In this document: piece after piece, positions 1 to 6,031 of the stretch
Position numbering within the stretch: the stretch's first letter is position 1
Layout: each line of letters begins with the position of its first letter
From: Candidatus Aminicenantota bacterium
GTDB taxonomy: Bacteria; Acidobacteriota; B3-B38; Guanabaribacteriales; B3-B38
NCBI GenBank assembly: GCA_029880275.1
Contig: JAOUOQ010000090.1
Location: 1 to 7,544 of the forward strand
Direction: 5' to 3'
Length of the DNA stretch: 7,544 nt
The notes under the pieces: model-generated
Seen by the model: the letters and a program-made list of their open reading frames with translations, nothing else
What the model was told of the DNA's origin: nothing
Database searches by the model: none
Position numbers and translations under genes: made by a program

Positions 1-1339
1 CGTTTTATCCGATATTGCAGGGGTGGAAGAGGAGTTCATCCACGACCAAGAGCTTCTGAGCAGCCTGAAGGTTACTTATCTGATCCCCTTTGTGAGCAAA
101 GGGGAAATAAAAGGGTTGCTGAGCCTGGGAAGAAAAAAAGACGGGAGTTGGCTGAGCAGCGAAGACCTGGAATTAGCTGCTGCCTTGTCAGGTTCGGCAG
201 CCATGGCCATTGAGAATGCCATACTCTATCAGTCGGTGGAGAAAAAAGCAGCAGAGCTGGAAGCCCTTCAGGAGTTTAACGATAACCTGCTGGAGAGTCT
301 TAATGCGGGCATCCTGGTGGTAGACTTGCACCAGCGGATAATAAGCTGGAACAGAAAGCTGGAGGAACTTTGTCAGATAAAAAGGTCCAGAGCAATGGGC
401 AAAAAGCTCGACCAGGTGCTTCCAGCAGATTTTCTCCGCTCCATAAACAGCCTTATGAGTCCCGAAGGGTGGAGTTCTTCCCAGTTATTTAACCTTTACA
501 AGCTGAATCTGGTAAATAAAAAAGGGAGGAAATCCGTTATCAACCTATCTATCTCCCCACTGTTTACCAATGAGCATCGCTTTTATGGCAAGATAGTTAT
601 CTTCGATGACATTACCGACCAGGTGAATTTGGAAGATCAGCTTCTGCAGGCTGAGAAGCTTGCCTCCCTCGGTTTTCTGGCGGCAGGCATAGCCCATGAG
701 GTCAACACCCCTCTGACCGGTATCTCAAGCTACACCCAGATGCTGATGAGGGAAGTCGATGACAGTGACCCCAAATCTGAAATACTGCACAAGATGGAGC
801 AACAGACCTTCCGAGCTTCTCAGATTGTTAACAATCTGCTCAACTTCGCCCGCCAGAGCAAAGGGCAATTCACCGAGCTTGATGTCAACCAGGTGATAAC
901 CGACACCATTTCTCTCTTCGAATATCAACTCCGAAGCAGTGGGATAAAGCTGAAGCTTAATCTGGAAGATTCCCCACCGCCCATCCGCGGGGACAAAGGA
1001 AAGCTGCAGCAGCTCCTCCTCAACCTCCTCAAAAACGCCACCGAATCCATGCCCCAGGGAGGAGAGCTGGGCATCTCTTCTAAAACAGAAAACGACTCCG
1101 TATTGGTATCCATAAGGGATACAGGGGCGGGAATAGCCAAAGAAAACCTCCCCAAAATCTACGACCCCTTCTTTACCACCAAAAAGGGGAGACACGGGAC
1201 AGGGTTGGGACTTTCGGTCAGCTATGGGATTATACAGGAACATTCGGGTTCCATATCGGTTAAGAGCTCCCTGGGTAAGGGGACCGATTTCATCATTAAG
1301 CTTCCAGCCTTGAAGGTTCATTATGAAGAAAAAAGGTAG
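1..1339 (+). CDS. Sensor histidine kinase, GAF-PAS-HisKA-HATPase (5' partial)
   Basis: Cytoplasmic part of a two-component sensor kinase that should autophosphorylate on His and pass the phosphate to the regulator encoded next. The reading frame is open to base 2, so the start lies upstream. A GTG at 23 is in frame but falls inside a GAF domain and is unlikely to be the true start. Numbered from that GTG: C-terminal GAF half about 17-70, helical linker 71-90, PAS about 86-200 (NAGILVVDLHQRIISWN), HisKA 206-275 with the phospho-accepting H225 in AHEVNTPL, and HATPase 320-430 with N box NLLKNA (334-339), G1 box DTGAG (366-370), F box and G2 box GTGLGLS (392-398). All catalytic boxes are intact. 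No membrane segment is visible in the part shown; one could lie upstream. The gene overlaps the regulator by 17 bases, implying translational coupling. The signal sensed cannot be told from the sequence. Confidence 0.95.
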   Translation, partial: VLSDIAGVEEEFIHDQELLSSLKVTYLIPFVSKGEIKGLLSLGRKKDGSWLSSEDLELAAALSGSAAMAIENAILYQSVEKKAAELEALQEFNDNLLESLNAGILVVDLHQRIISWNRKLEELCQIKRSRAMGKKLDQVLPADFLRSINSLMSPEGWSSSQLFNLYKLNLVNKKGRKSVINLSISPLFTNEHRFYGKIVIFDDITDQVNLEDQLLQAEKLASLGFLAAGIAHEVNTPLTGISSYTQMLMREVDDSDPKSEILHKMEQQTFRASQIVNNLLNFARQSKGQFTELDVNQVITDTISLFEYQLRSSGIKLKLNLEDSPPPIRGDKGKLQQLLLNLLKNATESMPQGGELGISSKTENDSVLVSIRDTGAGIAKENLPKIYDPFFTTKKGRHGTGLGLSVSYGIIQEHSGSISVKSSLGKGTDFIIKLPALKVHYEEKR

Positions 1340-2699
1340 AATGCTGGTCATCGACGATGAGCCCTCTATGCAGGAGGTTCTCAAAAAACTCCTGAAGGAC
1401 GATGGATATGAGGTGACTGTAGCTTCCAGTGGCAATGAGGGCTTACACAAGCTGGAGCAGAGTGGGTATGACCTGGTCATCTGTGATGTGATGATGCCGG
1501 ATATGAATGGGCTTCAGACCTTAGAGGAGATAAAGAAGTTAGAGCCTGAGCAAATGGTCATCATGATAACTGCTTACGGCTCAGTAGAAGATGCCATAAG
1601 CGCCATCAAAGGCGGGGCTTTTGATTATATCACCCGCCCCTATAAGAACGAAGTGGTGCTTAATGCTGTCCGGCGAGCAATTCAGCAAAGATATCTTATT
1701 GAAGAAAATATCAACCTGCGCAGCATCTTGAAGAAATACCGCTTTGAAGATATGGTGGGCAAGAACAAGATGATGCAGGATGTATTCAAACTTATCCTTC
1801 AGGTCGCTCCCAGCAAGAGCACGGTGCTGATCGAGGGTGAAAGCGGCACCGGAAAGGAACTGGTTGCTACTGCCATCCACCAGAACAGCTCGCGGACAAA
1901 CAAATCCTTTGTGGTGGTAAACTGCGGCACCGTGCCTGCCGACCTGCTGGAGAGCAATCTATTCGGGCATGTCAAAGGAGCATACACCGGGGCCATATCC
2001 TCCAAAAGGGGACTCTTCGAAATAGCCGACGGTGGGAGCATCTTTTTTGATGAAATTGGTAATATCAATCTGGAGACCCAGGCGAAGCTCCTTCGGGTGA
2101 TGCAGGAGAAGAAATTTATGCGGCTGGGAGGGGTAGATAACATTCAGGTAGATGTGCGCATTATCGCCGCCACCAATAAAAACCTGAATAAGATGTTGGA
2201 TAGTGGTGAGTTCCGCGAAGACCTCTTCTACCGCTTAAATGTGATTAACATAAAGCTCCCCACTCTGCGGGAGCGTAAAGATGACATTCCTTTGCTGGTC
2301 AGCCACTTCCTTCAGAAGTATTGCCAGGAGAATAATAAGAGGCTGTGCCATATCACCCCGGAGGCTATGGCTTATCTCTGGAGTTATCACTGGCCAGGAA
2401 ATGTGCGAGAGCTGGAGAACACCATCGAACGGGCAGTGGTTCTGTCTACTTCAAATATAATCGGAAAAGAGCTCCTCCCTGACTACATTATCAATCCCAC
2501 CGTCTCCATAAGCTATCCCTTGCAATTCCCCTCCGACTCCCTCTCCTTCAAAGACATGGTACACGAATTTGAAAAGAAGTTAGTCCTAAATTCGCTGAAA
2601 ATGGCTAATGGGGTGCAAAAGAAAGCTGCCGAGCTCCTTAAGATCAAACCGACCACTTTCAGCGAGATGCTCAAGCGCCTTAATATTGCCAATAAATAG
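1323..2699 (+). CDS. Sigma-54-dependent response regulator, NtrC family
   Basis: Phosphorylation-controlled activator of sigma-54 promoters and partner of the overlapping kinase. The receiver domain is residues 1-120 with acidic pocket D11/D12, phospho-acceptor D55 (CDVMMPDMNG) and T83. The AAA+ domain is about 144-370: Walker A GESGTGKE (172-179), sigma-54 contact loop GAYTGA (219-224), Walker B SIFFDE (239-244) and arginine-finger region EFREDLFYRL (296-305). The C-terminal Fis-type helix-turn-helix (about 418-457) includes KKAAELLKIKPTTFSEMLKR. At 458 residues it has the usual length for the family. One oddity: the receiver lysine that normally precedes the conserved Pro is Arg (R105 in DYITRPY). 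ATG 1323 is chosen because MKKKGRMLVIDDE matches the usual N-terminus; ATG 1341 is a possible alternative. It could belong to the PilR, AtoC or ZraR types, which the sequence alone does not separate. Confidence 0.96.
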   Translation: MKKKGRMLVIDDEPSMQEVLKKLLKDDGYEVTVASSGNEGLHKLEQSGYDLVICDVMMPDMNGLQTLEEIKKLEPEQMVIMITAYGSVEDAISAIKGGAFDYITRPYKNEVVLNAVRRAIQQRYLIEENINLRSILKKYRFEDMVGKNKMMQDVFKLILQVAPSKSTVLIEGESGTGKELVATAIHQNSSRTNKSFVVVNCGTVPADLLESNLFGHVKGAYTGAISSKRGLFEIADGGSIFFDEIGNINLETQAKLLRVMQEKKFMRLGGVDNIQVDVRIIAATNKNLNKMLDSGEFREDLFYRLNVINIKLPTLRERKDDIPLLVSHFLQKYCQENNKRLCHITPEAMAYLWSYHWPGNVRELENTIERAVVLSTSNIIGKELLPDYIINPTVSISYPLQFPSDSLSFKDMVHEFEKKLVLNSLKMANGVQKKAAELLKIKPTTFSEMLKRLNIANK

Positions 2700-2723
2700 C
2701 CCATACAAAAGCCCTCGTGTGGG
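2700..2723 (+). terminator. Possible stem-loop after the response regulator gene
   Basis: Directly after the TAG stop, CCCATAC (2700-2706) can pair with GTGTGGG (2717-2723), a 7-bp stem with one G-T wobble and a 10-base loop. No T-run follows, so it is not a classic intrinsic terminator. Its position between two convergent genes makes some transcript-end role plausible. The rest of the 142-base gap up to 2841 shows no further clear signal. Confidence 0.25.
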
Positions 2724-2841
2724 AAGCGTAGAATTAAAACTCTCCATTTAAAGTTGAGCAATAATCAGAAGATTTTTTCTGTCTTATGCGATAATGTGAG
2801 GAGAATTGTGCGGGCAGGAGAGAATCTCACCAGCGAGGCGA

Positions 2842-3369
2842 TTATTTTCTTCTATCGGCAGGAACCCCCATCTGGTCTCCCCTGGGAGGCTGACTCCTCC
2901 CCCTCTGTCTGGGGGCTAGCTTGTAGCTAAACTTCCACTGGTTATATTGGCTCTTTCCCTGGTAAATGAAGATAGACTTATCCTTGCTTTTGCTGTACAC
3001 TCCGATTATAGAGTTAGTAGCCAGGGGTTGGGAGGATTCAGCTCCTGGCAGTCGACGACGGTCTTCCGGCAGCCCTCCCCTGAAATTGATAAGTTCCCAC
3101 TTCCCATCCTTGGTCATGGGATCGGTGTATAATTTTCTGATGCACTTGGTCTTAAGGAGTTCTTCTAATTGTATCGGAAGGCGCCCAAACTTCCGATAGT
3201 AGCGGTCGATAGCTTCGATATATTGATTTCCTCGAAACAGGAGCTCCTTCTCCTTTTCCCGCTTCATGACATGACGCCATACAGGGACCGCCGCTGCCAT
3301 AAGGATAGACATCACCCCGATGGCCACGATAACAGCCACCAGAGTGTAACCCTTCTCTGAACTCCTCAT
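2842..3369 (-). CDS. Pseudopilin-like protein with prepilin-type N-terminus
   Basis: A 175-residue inner-membrane protein of the type II secretion/type IV pilus pseudopilin group, probably processed by prepilin peptidase. The N-terminus MRSSEKG is followed by YTLVAVIVAIGVMSILMAAA, giving predicted cleavage G7|Y8 and a hydrophobic helix of about 20 residues. The Glu normally at mature position 5 is Ala (A12). The globular part has REKEKELLFRGNQY (37-50), YTDPMT (81-86), W90 and YNQWKF (142-147), which I recall from GspG-like proteins of Acidobacteriota and Desulfobacterota. The tail (about 151-175) is rich in Arg and Pro. The frame is open upstream to ATG 3462, but ATG 3369 puts the cleavage motif at residue 7, has a GAGGAG ribosome site just before it and lies downstream of a plausible promoter. 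No other secretion or pilus genes are in view, so its apparatus is unknown. The gene converges on the two-component pair. Confidence 0.85.
   Translation of the reverse strand: MRSSEKGYTLVAVIVAIGVMSILMAAAVPVWRHVMKREKEKELLFRGNQYIEAIDRYYRKFGRLPIQLEELLKTKCIRKLYTDPMTKDGKWELINFRGGLPEDRRRLPGAESSQPLATNSIIGVYSKSKDKSIFIYQGKSQYNQWKFSYKLAPRQRGRSQPPRGDQMGVPADRRK
2884..2915. repeat. Overlapping GC-rich stem-loops in the 3' end of the pseudopilin gene
   Basis: On the + strand GGGAGG (2884-2889) pairs with CCTCCC (2896-2901) across a 6-base loop. CCCCC (2899-2903) pairs with GGGGG (2911-2915) across a 7-base loop. The two stems share bases 2899-2901, so they exclude each other. They lie in the codons for the Arg/Pro-rich tail and may simply reflect local GC-rich composition. 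Confidence 0.4.
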
Positions 3370-3372
3370 AAT

Positions 3373-3378
3373 CTCCTC
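3373..3378 (-). promoter_or_regulatory. Ribosome binding site deciding the pseudopilin start
   Basis: On the minus strand GAGGAG sits 3 bases before ATG 3369 (5 bases if AGAGG is taken as the core). Its presence here, next to the prepilin signature, favours this start over the in-frame ATG at 3462. Confidence 0.6.
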
Positions 3379-3394
3379 TATTCCTCTTAATTTA

Positions 3395-3423
3395 AATGTA
3401 TTATGTTTTTCCCCCAAAGTCAA
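3395..3423 (-). promoter_or_regulatory. Sigma-70-like promoter of the pseudopilin gene
   Basis: Reading the minus strand, TTGACT (3423-3418) and TACATT (3400-3395) are separated by exactly 17 bases: 5 of 6 matches to the -35 and 4 of 6 to the -10 consensus. The predicted transcript would start near 3388, leaving about 20 bases before ATG 3369 with the GAGGAG site inside. This supports the shorter gene start. No operator-like palindrome lies in the elements themselves. Confidence 0.5.
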
Positions 3424-3507
3424 GAGGTAAGCTCCCATTTCTGGATACCGAAGATGCAACAAAAGAAGAGAAATCTCCTCTTTTCTTCTGCTCCATGATT
3501 TTTTCCT

Positions 3508-3535
3508 TTGTTTCAGCTCCCAATTCTGTTAAAAT
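3508..3535 (+). promoter_or_regulatory. Candidate promoter of the ddl operon
   Basis: TTGTTT (3508-3513), a 16-base spacer and TAAAAT (3530-3535) give a good -10 (5 of 6) and a weak -35 (3 of 6). A transcript from here would begin near 3542, shortly before the AAAGAGG ribosome site and the ddl ATG at 3561. It points away from the pseudopilin promoter, so 3370-3560 is a divergent control region. Confidence 0.4.
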
Positions 3536-3560
3536 CTTCTAAAAATAAAGAGGGTATCAC

Positions 3561-4652
3561 ATGGTCAAGAAGATAAAAGTCGGAGTGGTTTTCGGAGGAC
3601 AAAGTGCTGAGCACGAGGTTTCTCTGGTCTCTGCCACCTCCATAATGAGAGCTATGGACTCTTCCAAATATGTCATCGTCCCCTTCGGAATAACCACTAA
3701 GGGGGAGTGGGTGGCTGAGCCAGAGCCCATGACGAGTCTGAGGGGAAAAAAGGTTAAGCTCACCACCAAGCATCCCCCGGATTCCCTTCTGGGAGTAGAT
3801 ATTGCCTTTCCAGTACTTCACGGACCTTTCGGAGAGGATGGAACCATTCAGGGATTATTCGAAATGCTCAATCTTCCCTATGTGGGAGCGGGAGTGCTGG
3901 CGTCAAGCCTGGCGATGGACAAGGTGGCAGCTAAAAATGTCTTTGCCCAGCACAATCTCCCGCTGGTAAATTATATTTCGATAACCAGAGCTGAGTGGAC
4001 ACGCCGGGCTAACCAGATAATAAAAATTATTGAGGAGAAAATCGGTTACCCCTACTTTGCAAAGCCCGCCAATATGGGCTCCAGTGTCGGTATCTCTAAG
4101 GTCAAAACAAAGGAAGAGAAGCCAGAGGCTATCAACTTAGCCTTCCACTTTGACCGCCGGGTGATTATTGAACAGGCAGTAAAGAACGCCCGGGAGATAG
4201 AAGTCGCCATAATGGGCAACGATGAACTGACTGTCTCTGTGCCTGGAGAGATCATCCCAGGGGCAGAGTTTTATAATTACTATGACAAATATGTAAACGG
4301 CAAAGCCGAAGGCCTCATTCCCGCCCCATTGACCCGAGAGAAGAAAGAGGAGTTTCAGCAGATAGCTGAAGCAGCCTACCGGGCTATCGACTGTGCCGGG
4401 ATGGCCAGAGTAGACTTCTTAATGGAAAGGGAAAGCCAGAAGGTCTACCTGAGCGAAATCAACACCATCCCCGGCTTCACCGCCATCAGTATGTTTCCCA
4501 AGCTGATGGAAGCCTGTGGGGTCAGCTATTCCAGGCAGATTGACCGTCTGATTGAACTCGGTCTGGAGCGCCATCGGGAGAAGAAGAGCCTCCGGTCAAT
4601 GCTCGACCTCACAAGCGACTGGTACAAAAAGGATACCGAGGAGAAGCGATAG
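3561..4652 (+). CDS. ddl: D-alanine--D-alanine ligase
   Basis: Cytoplasmic ATP-dependent ligase that joins two D-alanines for the peptidoglycan precursor. ATP-grasp family hallmarks are present in order: FGGQSAEHEVS (11-21, substrate-binding E17), PVLHGPFGEDGTIQG (84-98), the ATP-binding KPANMGSSVGISK (168-180), EVAIMGND (214-221), FYNYYDKY in the omega loop (237-244), ARVDFLM (282-288) and SEINTIPGFT (298-307). By family knowledge, the residue after the loop lysine is Tyr in D-Ala-D-Ala ligases and His in VanA-type D-Ala-D-Lac enzymes. Y244 therefore predicts the ordinary, vancomycin-sensitive activity. A charged tail of about 20 residues follows the usual end near LIELGLERH. AAAGAGG lies 6 bases before the ATG, with a candidate promoter at 3508-3535. 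The gene is coupled to the next one and is not inside a mur/fts cluster here. Confidence 0.97.
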   Translation: MVKKIKVGVVFGGQSAEHEVSLVSATSIMRAMDSSKYVIVPFGITTKGEWVAEPEPMTSLRGKKVKLTTKHPPDSLLGVDIAFPVLHGPFGEDGTIQGLFEMLNLPYVGAGVLASSLAMDKVAAKNVFAQHNLPLVNYISITRAEWTRRANQIIKIIEEKIGYPYFAKPANMGSSVGISKVKTKEEKPEAINLAFHFDRRVIIEQAVKNAREIEVAIMGNDELTVSVPGEIIPGAEFYNYYDKYVNGKAEGLIPAPLTREKKEEFQQIAEAAYRAIDCAGMARVDFLMERESQKVYLSEINTIPGFTAISMFPKLMEACGVSYSRQIDRLIELGLERHREKKSLRSMLDLTSDWYKKDTEEKR

Positions 4653-4655
4653 CGG

Positions 4656-5183
4656 ATGAAGAATATCTTTCTGACCGGAAGACCGGGATGCGGCAAGACC
4701 ACGGTAATTAAAAAGACCATCGCCCTGCTGGGTAAGGTCAGGCTAAAGGGCTTCTACACCGCCGAGATGCGCTCCGGAGGAATCAGGGTCAGCTTCCAGA
4801 TAACCACCTTCGATGGGAAACAGGGGTTATTAGCCCATGAAAACCTCCAGATCAACAAAAAGGTGGGAAAATACGGCGTATGCCTGAAAGATATTGACGC
4901 AGTAATCGTGCCTTCCATCCGACCAGACCGGCAAACATCCCTTATCATCATGGATGAGATAGGCAAAATGGAATGCTATTCCGAGGAGTTCAAAAAAGCA
5001 GCCGTTCAAGCGGTGGAATGCGACGCAGTCGTCCTGGGAACCATTGCCATTGGAGGCACACCCTTTATTGATACTTTCCGACGCCGCTCTGATATAAAGC
5101 TTATCGAAGTCACCAGAAACAACCGTGAGCGTCTCCCCCAGGAATTAGCCGAAATCATATTAAAAAAGCTGAAAAAGCCATAG
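4656..5183 (+). CDS. THEP1-family nucleoside triphosphatase
   Basis: A small P-loop NTPase (175 residues, the usual family length) of the NTPase_1/THEP1 group, whose studied members hydrolyse ATP, GTP and other NTPs and dNTPs; the cellular role is unclear. The N-terminal Walker A is GRPGCGKTT (8-16). The family motif GFYTAEMRSGGIRVSF follows at 32-47, and Walker B with the diagnostic MDEIGKMECYSEEF lies at 99-112. No membrane segment or signal peptide is visible. The ATG lies 3 bases after the ddl stop, and its GAGGAG ribosome site (4638-4643) is inside the ddl 3' end. The two are thus co-transcribed and probably translationally coupled. The family is best known from archaea, thermophilic bacteria and animals, and its pairing with ddl is not one I recognise. 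Confidence 0.92.
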   Translation: MKNIFLTGRPGCGKTTVIKKTIALLGKVRLKGFYTAEMRSGGIRVSFQITTFDGKQGLLAHENLQINKKVGKYGVCLKDIDAVIVPSIRPDRQTSLIIMDEIGKMECYSEEFKKAAVQAVECDAVVLGTIAIGGTPFIDTFRRRSDIKLIEVTRNNRERLPQELAEIILKKLKKP

Positions 5184-5365
5184 AGCTATCTCCAGCAAAG
5201 GATTCCTACCATAGACCCCATAAAGAAATCTCATTCTCTTGACGTAAATAATTATTGTATTATGGGGCACAATGGGGGAATAAAAAAGGCGAAGCTATAC
5301 TCCCCATAACCAGCCCTGTTCAGCGAACGCGATGAGCATGTCAAGGGGTCCTCACCCAATTTGGC
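5184..5365. other. Non-coding region after the THEP1 gene, rich in inverted repeats
   Basis: No convincing ORF or RNA gene. It holds TTGACG (5239-5244), then 16 bases and TATGGG (5261-5266), a weak promoter candidate whose -10 is poor. It also contains the CCCCATAA/TTATGGGG set described separately, a small hairpin GTTC-AGC-GAAC (5318-5328), and GTCAAG (5340-5345) that can pair with CTTGAC (5365-5370) over the next promoter's -35. A small RNA or leader is possible but unproven. No T-rich intrinsic terminator is evident after the THEP1 stop. Confidence 0.4.
5216..5309. repeat. Three-part repeat CCCCATAA / TTATGGGG / CCCCATAA
   Basis: CCCCATAA at 5216-5223 and again at 5302-5309 flank its exact reverse complement TTATGGGG at 5260-5267. 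The centre arm can pair with either outer arm (36- or 34-base loops) but not both, so the arrangement allows two exclusive stems. A second partial centre arm, ATGGGG, occurs at 5272-5277. These are 8-bp matches, seen directly; any function is inference. Confidence 0.55.
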
Positions 5366-5395
5366 TTGACCGTTAGCGCTAACTTATGGTATAAA
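5366..5395 (+). promoter_or_regulatory. Sigma-70-like promoter of the unknown exported protein gene
   Basis: TTGACC (5366-5371) and TATAAA (5390-5395) are separated by 18 bases, each matching the consensus at 5 of 6 positions. This is the strongest promoter match in the window. Transcription would start near 5402, leaving an untranslated leader of about 70 bases before ATG 5472 (94 before GTG 5496). The spacer contains the palindrome annotated separately. Confidence 0.6.
5372..5383. promoter_or_regulatory. Perfect 12-bp palindrome GTTAGCGCTAAC, probable operator
   Basis: This exact palindrome fills the first 12 bases of the promoter spacer, immediately after the -35. The form, an even dyad centred on CG with AGCGCT, resembles operators of LacI/GalR-family repressors. 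A protein bound here would block RNA polymerase. No LacI-family gene is in the window. The palindrome and its place are seen; the identity of the regulator is inference. Confidence 0.5.
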
Positions 5396-5471
5396 AATAA
5401 GAAAACCTCAGGGAAAGGATGGATTTTTTATAGGGCCTAAATATCACAAGCAGCTCCTATTTGCCATATTT

Positions 5472-5939
5472 ATGATGTTTTCGCAAAGGGATAAAGTGCG
5501 AGGAACAAAGGGCATATTCTATCCGGTCATCATATTCATTCTGCTTTTCTTATTGTCTCCTTTGGCTTTGTCCCACGAGGTTAGTATCGTCCCGCAGCAC
5601 AACCAAGCAAAACCCCAGAAAAAAGAAGAGCCCAGAAAATTCCACCTGCCCATAGAGGTGTATCTACCACGCTCTTTCTCCGAAGCGAACTCTGACCAGC
5701 AAGCTGGGAAGCTCGACCTCTCCCTCGATTTCCTATACGATTACAGTGAATTCTTCGAATACAACCGATACCTCATCTACTACCGGATGACCCGGCGAAT
5801 TACCTTGAAAAACTTAAATATTATCTTCGGAGGTCCGGCGAGACCATTCGCCGGCGCTCCCATATGGGATGGACTTTTTCTCCCTGTCCATTCTTTACAC
5901 CGTGACCCGGTATTGCGAACTTTCTGGTGGGATTGGTAG
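5472..5939 (+). CDS. Hypothetical exported protein
   Basis: I do not recognise this 155-residue protein. A basic N-terminus is followed by a hydrophobic stretch (17-32, VIIFILLFLLSPLAL) and a likely signal peptidase site after ALS (34|35), so it should leave the cytoplasm. The mature part begins with a polar linker rich in Lys, Gln and Pro (about 40-58). A Tyr/Phe-rich segment with alternating aromatic residues (LDFLYDYSEFFEYNRYLIYY, 85-104) follows, and the chain ends in FWWDW. There is no lipobox, no Cys and no known motif. ATG 5472 has no ribosome site; GTG 5496 has AAAGGG 5 bases upstream and would still give a complete signal peptide, so it may be the true start. A strong promoter with a palindrome lies upstream. 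Being unrecognised, it could be a fast-evolving envelope protein or, less likely, a chance ORF, but signal peptide and promoter argue for a gene. Confidence 0.6.
   Translation: MMFSQRDKVRGTKGIFYPVIIFILLFLLSPLALSHEVSIVPQHNQAKPQKKEEPRKFHLPIEVYLPRSFSEANSDQQAGKLDLSLDFLYDYSEFFEYNRYLIYYRMTRRITLKNLNIIFGGPARPFAGAPIWDGLFLPVHSLHRDPVLRTFWWDW
5835..5854. repeat. GC-rich hairpin inside the unknown exported protein gene
   Basis: CCGGCGA (5835-5841) and TCGCCGG (5848-5854) are exact reverse complements separated by 6 bases, giving a stable 7-bp stem with five G-C pairs at its core. It lies within codons for GPARPFAGA and is only 3 bases from a second palindrome. No T-run follows, so it is not an intrinsic terminator. 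Confidence 0.55.
5858..5869. repeat. Perfect 12-bp palindrome TCCCATATGGGA
   Basis: An exact palindrome with no loop, in the codons for residues 129-133 of the unknown exported protein, directly after the 5835-5854 hairpin. It may be a protein-binding dyad or chance; it contains the sequence CATATG. Confidence 0.5.
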
Positions 5940-6031
5940 CTGCCAAAATCCAATTAAAACATTACCGCGCATAATAATTTATGTCAGAAAAGAGCCACCG
6001 CTGTGAAGCCTTTACCAGGAAGGTGAGTGAT

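Noticed and set aside
23..25. GTG as the start of the histidine kinase
   Set aside because: It lies within a GAF domain and the frame stays open to the window edge, so the true start is upstream.
725..1480. Long open frame on the minus strand across the kinase and regulator genes
   Set aside because: It is antisense to two genes with intact family motifs, has no recognisable domain, and its composition mirrors the real genes' codons.
2766..2781. Hairpin CAGAA-GATTTT-TTCTG as a bidirectional terminator between convergent genes
   Set aside because: Only a 5-bp, AT-rich stem with the T-run mostly in the loop; too weak to call.
3441..3459. Possible sigma-54 promoter CTGGATACCGAAGATGCA before ddl
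   Set aside because: GG-GC spacing is off by one base and the -24 element lacks the TGGCAC form.
3466..3482. AAGAG/CTCTT stem in the divergent region before ddl
   Set aside because: Low-complexity A/G and C/T runs make such pairing common, and it lies outside both proposed promoters.
5362..5376. Possible sigma-54 promoter TTGGC...TTAGC before the unknown exported protein
   Set aside because: The GG to GC distance is 11 bases where 10 is required, and the -12 element is poor; the sigma-70 match in the same place is much better.
5419..5433. Four-codon leader ORF (MDFL, stop) in the transcript leader
   Set aside because: Too short to distinguish from chance, with no repeated regulatory codons as in attenuator peptides.
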